Source: a virus. From it: a stretch of DNA of 64,000 nt. The notes under the pieces are model-generated. The model saw nothing but the letters and a program-made list of their open reading frames with translations. It had not been told where the DNA came from and made no database searches. Where the stretch lies: the IMG/VR virus record IMGVR_UViG_3300042934_000768, positions 1 through 64,000 of that record; one strand, written 5' to 3'. Position numbers and translations under genes: made by a program. This document shows, one piece after another, positions 21,420-30,285 of this stretch (its first letter is position 1; the number at the start of each line of letters is the position of its first letter).

Positions 21420-23681
21420 TTGGCAAAGCTATTCAAACGTGCAATGGAGCGAATGGGCCTCAAGAATGCACCAACTCCTACCGGCGGCAGTGGATCCGGA
21501 GGCGGCGGAGCAGCGATTAATCGTGATCCGAAGGCCATCCAGGTGAAGCGCATTGGCTACCAGTTGCGGAACGGACCTGGGGGCGGCGGCCGGGATAGCT
21601 TTGAAAACCCGAAAGCCGACCTTACCCTGATCGCTACGGCTATTGAACGGGACTCCTACCTGACACAAGCCGTCATGAGGTACAGGGAACTGATTTATAA
21701 ATCCGGCTATCACTTCAAGGGCAAGAACGAGCAGGCACTGGATTACCTGCGAATGCGCCTTGAGATGATGGCCATCGCCACGCAAGTCCCGACAGAAGAG
21801 CTCTTTCAGGGGATCGGCGATGATATCGTGCGATACGCCAACTGCTTTATCGTCAAAGCGAGAGCGAAAGGCGGGAAAGGGCTGATGCCCGGTATTCCAG
21901 CCATTGCAGTGCCTCCGGCTAAAGATCCGGTTGCCGGATACTTCCGACTTCCGCCGCAGACGATTACGATCGCACGGGATACCAATGGGAATGTGGTCAA
22001 GTACAAGCAGGAGATTCAGGGCGGCGACAAACCGATTGAGTTCAACCCGCAGGATATGATCCACATTGCCGTAAATAGGCCGGCCGGCGAAGCCTTCGGA
22101 GCACCGTGGGCAGCACCGATGATCGAAGACATTCGGCTTCTGCGGAAGGTGGAGGAGAATGCAGCGCTATTGCTGTATCGTCACATCTTCCCACTCCTAG
22201 CCTACACGGTCGGGCTGGATAAGCCGGGATTCGAAGCGACGGACGAAGAGCTGGAAAGTTTGCGGGCTGTCATTGCGGATATGCCGACTGACGGCGCCAT
22301 CGTGCTGCCAGAGCGACACAAGATCGATGCAGTGAACATTCAGACAATGGACGTGCGGCCGCTGATGGACTACTTCGAAAATCGGGTGTTCACCGGCATG
22401 GGTATGAGTGCTGTCGATATGGGGCGGGGCGATACCGCTAACCGCAATACGGCAGATGCCATGGGCGGCATGAAAGCCGATCGGGTTAAGGGCTGGCAGC
22501 AGCAGATCCAGGTCCAGATTGACCGGTTCATCCTGGAAGAAATCCTGCTGGAAGGTGGGTTTGACTCGCTCCAGAATCCGGATTTCAACGTCGATTTCGT
22601 CTTCAACGAGATCGAACAGGAGATGCGGATCAAGATGGATACGCATGAGATCTTCAAATTCGAGCATAACGCTCAGACGTTCGAAGAGATGCGTAAGAAT
22701 CTGGGATCGGAGCCGGTTGTGGATGAGAGCCGCTTGTATTACCAGATGATCGGGATGCAGCAGGCCGAACACCAAGCCGCCTTGGATCAGGAGACAGCAA
22801 ACAAGCAGCAGCCGGCTAATCAGCATGGCGCCCGCTCCGGTCCGAAGAAGTCCACCGAATGGTCTTACTCGGAGCAGTATTACCAGGAGAAATACCCAGC
22901 TGTCGGGTTGTTCAGGTATACAGGTCCGATTCGAGAACGAAAGGCCGCACAAAACTGGGATATCGATCTTCAAGAGTCGGTATTTAAGCGATATCCGGTT
23001 GAGCGGGTTGACGAGCTGAAGCGCAGCGTCGATGTCATCTACCTTGACATTGAGGCTGACGTGATGGCCGAGATGCAGCGCATGCAAGAGCGCAAAGTGT
23101 TCCCGATCGTGAGCTCGAAAGAGTCTCTCTTGTCCTCGATTTACTTCGGGAAAGACAAGATGGTGCAGCAGGTTCAGAAGGTGGCCGGTCATGCGGTAGG
23201 CGAAGGCATCAAGGGAGCCATGAAAGATGCTAAGCGAGGCCGCAACGCCGCTATTGATTTGTCCATGGCGCTGCGGGTTGTTTCCGAATCAGCCAAGCAG
23301 TCGTTCGATACAACCGAAAAGCTGCTGCACAGCATGCTTGCTGAGAAGCTAGACGGTCTGGACGATGCGGTGGAAGCGGTACTTCGAGTCAAAGGTGTGT
23401 TCCAATCCTTGCGTTATCGTAATGCATTGCTCTGTCGGACGATTATCGCCAAAGCATACAACTACGGTTATGTGTTGGCCATGGCCAAATACGGTGAGTT
23501 GGAAATCTACGCCGAATATACCGAAGGATCGTGTCCGACCTGCTTGGAGAAATCGCAGATTCCTATCAACCTGAGTCACCTGTCATCCTTGGATGAAATG
23601 ACTATATATGATCATATTCCGCCTTGGCATCCGAATTGCGATTGCCCACTGACACTCGGTAAGGGAGGTGAATCGAAATGA
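21420..23681 (+). CDS. Portal protein fused to a MuF-like head protein
   Basis: A 753-aa protein starting with TTG behind GGGGAGG. The first ~460 residues follow the portal pattern: Gly-rich start, VMRYRELIYKSGY, then the QTITIARDTNGN strand region and the long helices of the channel. After a Gln/Asn-rich linker the last ~250 residues resemble SPP1 gp7/Mu gpF: CPTC (~705) and the closing HPNCDCPL (~736-743). Established: portal forms the packaging ring; MuF proteins are minor head proteins often ejected with DNA. The fusion would put one MuF domain on each portal subunit. Its stop overlaps the protease gene. Confidence 0.88.
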   Translation: MAKLFKRAMERMGLKNAPTPTGGSGSGGGGAAINRDPKAIQVKRIGYQLRNGPGGGGRDSFENPKADLTLIATAIERDSYLTQAVMRYRELIYKSGYHFKGKNEQALDYLRMRLEMMAIATQVPTEELFQGIGDDIVRYANCFIVKARAKGGKGLMPGIPAIAVPPAKDPVAGYFRLPPQTITIARDTNGNVVKYKQEIQGGDKPIEFNPQDMIHIAVNRPAGEAFGAPWAAPMIEDIRLLRKVEENAALLLYRHIFPLLAYTVGLDKPGFEATDEELESLRAVIADMPTDGAIVLPERHKIDAVNIQTMDVRPLMDYFENRVFTGMGMSAVDMGRGDTANRNTADAMGGMKADRVKGWQQQIQVQIDRFILEEILLEGGFDSLQNPDFNVDFVFNEIEQEMRIKMDTHEIFKFEHNAQTFEEMRKNLGSEPVVDESRLYYQMIGMQQAEHQAALDQETANKQQPANQHGARSGPKKSTEWSYSEQYYQEKYPAVGLFRYTGPIRERKAAQNWDIDLQESVFKRYPVERVDELKRSVDVIYLDIEADVMAEMQRMQERKVFPIVSSKESLLSSIYFGKDKMVQQVQKVAGHAVGEGIKGAMKDAKRGRNAAIDLSMALRVVSESAKQSFDTTEKLLHSMLAEKLDGLDDAVEAVLRVKGVFQSLRYRNALLCRTIIAKAYNYGYVLAMAKYGELEIYAEYTEGSCPTCLEKSQIPINLSHLSSLDEMTIYDHIPPWHPNCDCPLTLGKGGESK

Positions 23682-25168
23682 GGTACACGCTCACAGAGCA
23701 CCAATCCAAACGTCTTTTTCCGAAAGACGGGATTGATGAGAGACTCGGCATTACAGCCAAAGTCCATCATGAATCCGCCAAAATTTTGAATGAGTCTGCC
23801 CAAGGCAAGAAGCGCAAGCTGATTGTTCAAATGGAGGCCATTCACGTAGGGCGCACCGCCAACTACACTTACTATACGAAAGAGGGATTGCAGGGAGGGC
23901 TAGAGAGCTGGACAACTCCTCGACCAAAGCCTGTACTCACTCACCACAACCAGTATAGCGGCGAACCGATCGGCAGGATCTTGAAAGCCGAGTTTCACGA
24001 TGTGACGCAATCCGGAAAGCCCGGCTTGATGTTTACAGTGGAAATCACGGATCCGGATGCGATTGAGAAAGTGCTGGATGGACGTTACCAGACCGTATCA
24101 ATTGGGGCAAGTACGGATAAGGTGACGTGCAACATCTGCGGCACCAACCGCATTGACGAATGGTGCGAGCACTACCCTGGCGAGAAATACGACGAGCAGA
24201 CGGCCCACTTTATCATTGGGAATACGTTCGGCCGTGAAGTCAGTTATGTGAACGTGCCAGCCGACGAGTTTGCTGGAAACACATCGGTCACGGTGGTAGA
24301 AGGCGAAGAAGGCGGCACCAAAGAGTCCATTAACATGGACATCATCCAAATTGCCGAAGGATTGTATCAGAGTGCGAGCAATCCGCAGGTAAATCTGTAC
24401 GAGTCTGCGGGTCAAGATGTGCGAGCGGCGCTCGACAAGCTCTTGGCCTTTGAAGAAGGGAGCATTAGACCGATGAAGGACGAACCTGAGCCTGAAAACA
24501 ATCAAATTCCAAACCCAGCTGCGCCGACGGAAGGGCAGCCGCCAGCAACACCGCCTGTAGCCGATCCGAATCCTCCAGCAGCTACGCCAACTGAAGGGCA
24601 ACCGCCGGCAACACCTCCTGCTGCTGATCCGACGCCTACGCCTGCCGAAGGCAATCCGGCACCTGAACCTACGCCAGTTCCTGGAGCTCCAGTTCAAGAA
24701 AGCGTTGCTGACTTGAAGGGACGCATTACAACCTTGGAAGCATCGGTCGTCAATCTGACGACGGAATATACTCGGTTGAAAGGCGAGATGCAAACCAAGG
24801 AAGGCGAGTACCAAGCGGTACTTCAAGAAAACGCCAATCTGCAGGCCAAGATTCACCGGAGCTTGGCGGAAAAAGTCGTTGATCTGAAGCGCTCCTTGAA
24901 CAAGCCCGATGTGGTGGGTGTCGATCGTGAAGAAGCGATCAATGCACACGTCAGCCGCACGAAGGAATCGCTGGAGAACTCGGTCAACGATCTGCTTGCC
25001 GAAATGAAGCAAGTGCGTCCTGAGCCGGGCAGCGTCACCAATCCGGGTGCAGGCGCTCCTGATGGATCGACAGCAGAAGGCGACAACAAGAAACTGACCA
25101 TGGCAGACGGAATCAATATGATTTCTGAGATGTTTGGCGGCGGCAACAAGAGAAAAGGCAGACGGTAA
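23678..25168 (+). CDS. Prohead protease-scaffold fusion
   Basis: A 496-aa protein. N-terminal protease domain: catalytic His candidate in LTHHNQ (~88), Ser in TVSIGAS (~140), and a Cys/His cluster CNICG...CEHYPG typical of some phage prohead proteases. After ~residue 270 comes a Pro/Ala/Thr linker with a repeated PTEGQPPATPP unit, then a coiled-coil scaffold-like region (~345-450) and a basic Gly/Lys C-terminus. Inferred: one chain provides both scaffold and maturation protease, released by self-cleavage. Directly upstream of the structural and capsid genes. Confidence 0.85.
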   Translation: MRYTLTEHQSKRLFPKDGIDERLGITAKVHHESAKILNESAQGKKRKLIVQMEAIHVGRTANYTYYTKEGLQGGLESWTTPRPKPVLTHHNQYSGEPIGRILKAEFHDVTQSGKPGLMFTVEITDPDAIEKVLDGRYQTVSIGASTDKVTCNICGTNRIDEWCEHYPGEKYDEQTAHFIIGNTFGREVSYVNVPADEFAGNTSVTVVEGEEGGTKESINMDIIQIAEGLYQSASNPQVNLYESAGQDVRAALDKLLAFEEGSIRPMKDEPEPENNQIPNPAAPTEGQPPATPPVADPNPPAATPTEGQPPATPPAADPTPTPAEGNPAPEPTPVPGAPVQESVADLKGRITTLEASVVNLTTEYTRLKGEMQTKEGEYQAVLQENANLQAKIHRSLAEKVVDLKRSLNKPDVVGVDREEAINAHVSRTKESLENSVNDLLAEMKQVRPEPGSVTNPGAGAPDGSTAEGDNKKLTMADGINMISEMFGGGNKRKGRR

Positions 25169-25200
25169 TACCCTACACCAAATAAAGGAGTGAGCTCACA

Positions 25201-26436
25201 ATGGCAATGTTTAAAGGTGTCTCGAACCCGATTCGTGACCAAAAAGACCAATACTTCCGCTCCAATTCCAAATTGCAAGCGGGCACGCATGATAGCCCGG
25301 GTGAAAAGTTCCTGATCGACCCTCGTTTGAAGCGGTTGTTCCGCTACCACTTCGGCGGCGATGGGTATGTGGTAATCCCGAAAGGCCGTGTGGTAGCGCC
25401 GGCTACTGATGACGGCGGCCTGTTCCGCAACGGGATGATCAAAGACTTTGACACCAATCAATGGACGCCGGTCTTGACGCTGGCAAACGGCGGTAAAGAT
25501 GTCACCGAAGACAGCAAAACCGGAGGCCAACACACTCGTAAGGCTAACCGCCCGATCGGCGTAGCTTACGGCAACCTGTACGAACAATTCGTTGACGGTT
25601 TCAACGGCATGCAGCCAACAATCGAAAACGAAATCTACATCGAGCTGCCGTACATTCCGGCTAAAGCAGACGCTGAAGAAATGGAATGGGGCTCCTTCTA
25701 CGATGCAGACATCACCCGCCCGGCTCAACCCGGCGACTACGTAATGTCTGATGCAAACGGTCGTGTGATCAAAGCCGACTTTGATAAAGTCCGCACTGCA
25801 ATCGCTGCTGCTGCCGATCTGGCCGAGTTGAAAGTGGCTTTGGCTGAAGAATCCCGCCTGCGTGAGCAAGCGATCGGCCAAATCTGGGCTGTCGAAACGC
25901 CAATTAAAGACGGTTCGGCGCCGCAAGGCTGGCTGCAATGGGTTATGTGGAGCCAAGAGTCCGAGCGTGAGGATGACAAGTTCATCAACAACAGCGGATT
26001 CCGTCCAGAGGACATCGGCGCTCAAGATGGGTTCCCTGGATACCCGTATGAGAAGACCTACATGAACATGGACCGTGACAAGTACAAGCCGAAGGGCATC
26101 CCGGGCTTGACGAACGGCGCTAACATCGAGCTGACGTTTACGGATGAAGTGATCGGTTATGTTCAGCCGGGTCAAAGCGGCCGTCACGACTTCCGCTTGC
26201 AGCGTTTGCCGGCAGTTGCCGGATCCGTCGTCGTGAAAGCAGGAAACAGCGTGATCACGCCGGACTACGTGAACCCTGAGCTTGGCTTGGTGGTTGTCAC
26301 GGTAGATAACAGTGCTGGTACGTCTCCTGTCGCTATCACAGCTACGTATAAAGCAACTGGTCAGCTGCCAGGTGTACCAACTGGCTGGGATTTCAAAGGC
26401 TCCATCGGCGCCGTAAGAATCCTGCTTCAAAAATAA
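25201..26436 (+). CDS. Abundant virion structural protein, possible capsid decoration
   Basis: A 411-aa protein with a strong AAAGGAGTG site. It sits immediately before the major capsid gene. The C-terminal ~100 residues are beta-rich. No family recognised with certainty; capsid-associated or decoration protein is inferred from position. Confidence 0.6.
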   Translation: MAMFKGVSNPIRDQKDQYFRSNSKLQAGTHDSPGEKFLIDPRLKRLFRYHFGGDGYVVIPKGRVVAPATDDGGLFRNGMIKDFDTNQWTPVLTLANGGKDVTEDSKTGGQHTRKANRPIGVAYGNLYEQFVDGFNGMQPTIENEIYIELPYIPAKADAEEMEWGSFYDADITRPAQPGDYVMSDANGRVIKADFDKVRTAIAAAADLAELKVALAEESRLREQAIGQIWAVETPIKDGSAPQGWLQWVMWSQESEREDDKFINNSGFRPEDIGAQDGFPGYPYEKTYMNMDRDKYKPKGIPGLTNGANIELTFTDEVIGYVQPGQSGRHDFRLQRLPAVAGSVVVKAGNSVITPDYVNPELGLVVVTVDNSAGTSPVAITATYKATGQLPGVPTGWDFKGSIGAVRILLQK

Positions 26437-26466
26437 TCCAAAGCTCACAAAGGAGGGCAAACGACA

Positions 26467-27552
26467 ATGTTTAACGTAAACGAAATGGCACTTTCCGAAA
26501 CGTCTTTGGACGTGTTGAAGCGCATGAAGCGTCAGTTGGACCTGAGTGAAGACTGGACGCAAATCCCGAAAGGTGAGCTGGTTACGGTTAAAGAAGCCCT
26601 GACCACTCAAGATGCCAGCATCCTCATCCCTCGTGTTGTGACGGGCATGATGAGAGAAGCTTCCGAGCCGCTGATGATCGGTACGAACTTGCTGCAAACG
26701 GTTCGTTTGACTGAAGGTCGCTCCATCGAGTTCCCGTCGATCGGCGCAATGCGTGCGCACGATATCGGTGAGAGCCAATCCTACCTCGAAGAAACTGTGG
26801 ACTTCCAACTCCACCGTACTCAAGAGGTGAAGGTTGGTAAGTCCGGTATGGTCGTTCGTGTCACCGACGAAATGATCAATGACTCCCAGTGGGACGTTAT
26901 CGGGATCCTGGTGCGCAAAGCCGGCGAAGCGATGGCCCGCCTGAAAGAAGAAAAGGCGTTCATCCAGTTCTCCAAGCACGGCCATGTTGTATTCGACAAC
27001 GACATCCGCACGAAGTATCCGGATGCAGGTACGAACGGTTACGACGAGATGGGCAACCTGAACAACACGATGAGCACCGAAGACTTGATCGACATGTTCA
27101 TCGCTGTTATGGGCAATGGCTTCACGCCATCTGACATCTTGATGCACCCGCTCACCTGGTCTGTATTCTTCAAGAACGACATCATGCAGTCCCTGACGCA
27201 TGCGGCGCTAGGCGGCAGCCAGATCACGAACCTGCAGATCAGCCCTGAGCAAGTATCCGGCCGGATTCCGTTCGCCGTGAACATCAACTTCACGCCGTTC
27301 GCACCGTTCAACTACGAGACGAAGAAATTCGACATGTACGTGGTTGACAAGTCCAATATCGGTATCTTGCTGGTCAAAGATCCGCTCTCCACAGAGCAGT
27401 TCGACGATCCGATGCGTGATATCCAAACGATCAAAGTCAAAGAGCGTTATGGTATCGGCGTGTTGAACGAAGGTAAAGCCGTAGCGGTAGCCCGCAATCT
27501 GTCCTTCGAGAAAACATGGCCAGCTCCGGAGCGTATGCGCATCGTTTCTTAA
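26467..27552 (+). CDS. Major capsid protein (HK97-fold)
   Basis: A 361-aa protein behind AAAGGAGGG. Features match phage major capsid proteins of myoviruses: an N-terminal arm, a strand-loop region with SIEFPSIG and EETVDFQLHRTQEVKVGK (E-loop and following strands), a spine-helix region, the A-domain (TPSDILMHPLTW) and a closing beta strand. Position directly after protease-scaffold and structural protein supports it. Inferred to assemble the prohead and be matured by the upstream protease. Confidence 0.9.
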   Translation: MFNVNEMALSETSLDVLKRMKRQLDLSEDWTQIPKGELVTVKEALTTQDASILIPRVVTGMMREASEPLMIGTNLLQTVRLTEGRSIEFPSIGAMRAHDIGESQSYLEETVDFQLHRTQEVKVGKSGMVVRVTDEMINDSQWDVIGILVRKAGEAMARLKEEKAFIQFSKHGHVVFDNDIRTKYPDAGTNGYDEMGNLNNTMSTEDLIDMFIAVMGNGFTPSDILMHPLTWSVFFKNDIMQSLTHAALGGSQITNLQISPEQVSGRIPFAVNINFTPFAPFNYETKKFDMYVVDKSNIGILLVKDPLSTEQFDDPMRDIQTIKVKERYGIGVLNEGKAVAVARNLSFEKTWPAPERMRIVS

Positions 27553-27583
27553 TTTTAAACAACTAAATCGGGAGGGATCGTAA

Positions 27584-28132
27584 ATGGCAACGATTAAAAT
27601 TGGCCTAGCGCCAAAGAAATCTAGCTTCTACGATCCCCTCACCAACACCTACCTTACGCTGGAGAAGCCTGTGGCACCAATCAATTTCGACGACAATACG
27701 GATCTGTCCAAGATCACGCATGCCGTCTGCTGCCAGCCTCCAGCTTTGGTGTTGTATGAGGGGAATATTCCACAGCCATTCATCGATGCGTGGAAGGATA
27801 AATTCGGCAACTGGTTCAGCGGGAAAGAACAAACCCGCAAGAAAATTGACGGTGGCGTGGAAACGTATAAGCCGATTCTGGCGCACGATCGTGCAGATGC
27901 GGTCAATGCGAAGTCTGCTGATGTCGTGACGGCGTCGGTGGGCGAAGCGGATCTGTTCTCCGCTGCAGCTGACGATGAGGCGCTCAAGGCTGCTGCAGCA
28001 CAGGCAGAAGCGGATGCCAAAGCTGCTGAAGATGCCAAAGCTGCTGAAGAAGCCAAAGCTGCTGAAGAGGCAGAGAGAGCTTCCGCTGCAGATGCGGATG
28101 CTGCTGCGAAGGGCAAAGGAAAGAACAAATAA
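27584..28132 (+). CDS. Small head protein with an Ala/Lys/Glu repeat tail
   Basis: A 182-aa protein behind GGGAGGG. The first ~115 residues form a globular part. The tail repeats an AAE(D/E)AKA unit several times and ends KGKGKNK, giving a charged helix like histone-like tails. Inferred head-completion or capsid-associated protein; family not recognised. Confidence 0.6.
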   Translation: MATIKIGLAPKKSSFYDPLTNTYLTLEKPVAPINFDDNTDLSKITHAVCCQPPALVLYEGNIPQPFIDAWKDKFGNWFSGKEQTRKKIDGGVETYKPILAHDRADAVNAKSADVVTASVGEADLFSAAADDEALKAAAAQAEADAKAAEDAKAAEEAKAAEEAERASAADADAAAKGKGKNK

Positions 28133-28156
28133 CGACAGGGAAGGCAGGGATCGCTG

Positions 28157-30271
28157 ATGATGGAACCTAACAGCTCCAACCAGGCACAGCCTTCCCCTGT
28201 CAGCTTCAAAGAGCGCTCCAATGATCGGGTCTTCAAGCACATCACATTTCCAGGTGAATCGGGCCTCTATCGGGTGAAAGCGCTGAATGCAGACTCCAAT
28301 GTGATCTCCGAGATCAAGCAGAAGACGCTGAATACGGGGATCCTGGTGGAGAGCGTGGATGGAGAAAAATACAGGGTCAAGGCCGTGCTTTCTCAGCCGG
28401 ACTTCGGCGTCACGGAGTCGCACTGGCTCACCCTGAACCACCACGAGTATAGCGGCGTTCAGCCTCACAACCAGTACCGGGCTCGTGGCATCTCCAAGGA
28501 GTCGTGGAAAAGCAACTGGGTTTACTCCGAAGCTCGGGATGACATGAACCAGCTCATCATCTATGAGATGCTGTACGATCTGCTGAACATTCTCGATCGA
28601 ATCGAGGATGACAAATTCGAGCTATTCCTCAGCGCATTTGTAGAAGATGCCTACAAAGCACTCGAACTCGAAGAAAAGCTCCAGTATGCATATACCTACG
28701 ATCTCTATGAAACACATGAACATCACCTGCGGGAAGAAGCTCGTCCGTTGGGCAAAGCGACATTCCGCTATTCAGAAGAAATGGGTGCCCAGCCTTTGGA
28801 GAGAGCGGTCGGTCAGGCTAGCCCAAGGGCCGAACAATTGGAGAAGCTGACAGCTGAGGTCCGTAGTTCGTTCTCGTTTATCTCCAAGGAGCTGCGCACA
28901 GCGTTCAAGGAAGAGTTCATGATCTCCAAGAAAGAGTTCTCCGAGCTGCTGCGTGTGTACCGGGCGTATGATAAGTTCACCCAGAACCCTGGCAGCATGG
29001 TAACGATCGTCATGGAGGTGTTCCTGGAGGAGTACCTTGAAAAGATCGTGAAGGCCTCGAAAATTGAAATGCTCTTAGAAAATGACGAAAATAAGGCGCT
29101 TTGGTTGGAAAGCGAATACGATTTCGATATAAAATCAGAGCTCATCACGTATGCGTACTCCCTAATGCCAACGGACAGCTTTGTTTTACTGGCAAACAGT
29201 ACGGTAAAATTAATCTCAGAGCCTGTCATGAGTGAAGAAATGGATTACGGCATGGCCGTGTCAGTTCAAGAAGCGCTTAGGGTTCTGTCCTCGCACATAC
29301 AAGAGGTTTTGGATGTCGGCATCTCAGAAGACCTTTACCTGTTTATGCGGCTCATGCTTCAAGAAGCATACATGCCGTATATTATCATGGAAAGCCGGAT
29401 GACTGAAATCACGACCGAAACGAGCGATTCCACTGATTTGGATATCCAAGGTCGCTCGATCAAGTACGACCTTTACGATGAAGGTCAAGTCAACCACTAC
29501 AGCTTCCTACACGACATCATCAGCACACTTTTTGAGTTCGATCTGCTCCAAAACCAAGTGCAAATCGATCTTGCCGAGAAGTTCCTGGATCATGTTGTGG
29601 ATCGGCAGCGAATGGATGTAAGCTACTTTTTCGAAGAGAGCCTCGACATGCTTTCACGGATGGGAGAGCGATTCTCCAATAGGTTCAAGGCACTGTTCTT
29701 GAATGACGAACGCATGGTATTACACAAGGATGAAACGGTTCTTTATGATCCGAAGCGGGATGCTCAGAAGCAGGAGAACGTTCATACAGCTTTTGCAGAC
29801 GGTGTGCAGCAAGATCTGGACAAGTCGAGGGGCTTCTCCGAGCAAACGGCAGCCTATCTGGCCGACTATTTTCAGAAGTCGCTCAGCATCAAGCAGATAG
29901 CGCATGACCACATGACCGTGGATTTGGTCGATAATCTTGAGTTATATGCTCCGAAGGTCCAGCATGCCGAGCTTCTGTCCGCAGATTTGGAGGATCGAAC
30001 TAAGATTCGAGCCACCATCCGCAGAGGCATTCAAGAATACTACCGGACCATCAATGAAAGCAATACGGAGTTACTGTATAAAATGCGAATCCTCGACAAT
30101 GGACACATGGCCATCATGCATCTTAAACGGGAAATCGAGCTCGAAACCAGCTTGGCTGACCTCTTCGAAATGAAGGGTAGAGATCGGGTTCTGTATGCTC
30201 TGGGCGAGATGTCGGATGACGGCTGGCCGATCGGAATTTTCATTTTGGGAACCAACACTCTAAAGGGTTAG
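28157..30271 (+). CDS. Large helical virion protein of unknown function (704 aa)
   Basis: Starts at ATG 28157 (or 28160). After an N-terminal ~110-residue beta-rich part the chain is strongly helical and acidic. Placed between the capsid and neck genes, so a head-vertex, neck or injected protein is plausible. No motif identified. Confidence 0.6.
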   Translation: MMEPNSSNQAQPSPVSFKERSNDRVFKHITFPGESGLYRVKALNADSNVISEIKQKTLNTGILVESVDGEKYRVKAVLSQPDFGVTESHWLTLNHHEYSGVQPHNQYRARGISKESWKSNWVYSEARDDMNQLIIYEMLYDLLNILDRIEDDKFELFLSAFVEDAYKALELEEKLQYAYTYDLYETHEHHLREEARPLGKATFRYSEEMGAQPLERAVGQASPRAEQLEKLTAEVRSSFSFISKELRTAFKEEFMISKKEFSELLRVYRAYDKFTQNPGSMVTIVMEVFLEEYLEKIVKASKIEMLLENDENKALWLESEYDFDIKSELITYAYSLMPTDSFVLLANSTVKLISEPVMSEEMDYGMAVSVQEALRVLSSHIQEVLDVGISEDLYLFMRLMLQEAYMPYIIMESRMTEITTETSDSTDLDIQGRSIKYDLYDEGQVNHYSFLHDIISTLFEFDLLQNQVQIDLAEKFLDHVVDRQRMDVSYFFEESLDMLSRMGERFSNRFKALFLNDERMVLHKDETVLYDPKRDAQKQENVHTAFADGVQQDLDKSRGFSEQTAAYLADYFQKSLSIKQIAHDHMTVDLVDNLELYAPKVQHAELLSADLEDRTKIRATIRRGIQEYYRTINESNTELLYKMRILDNGHMAIMHLKREIELETSLADLFEMKGRDRVLYALGEMSDDGWPIGIFILGTNTLKG

Positions 30272-30285
30272 GAGTTGAACACACG

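Noticed and set aside
23419-23430. A one-mismatch palindrome copy (GTAATGCATTGC) inside the portal gene
   Set aside because: It lies within the coding region with no promoter-like boxes around it; the bases fit ordinary codons, so it is not counted as an operator.
24853-27201. A 782-codon open frame on the minus strand opposite the protease and capsid genes
   Set aside because: Antisense of highly expressed genes with strong codon bias often stays open by chance; composition is non-protein-like and there is no start context.
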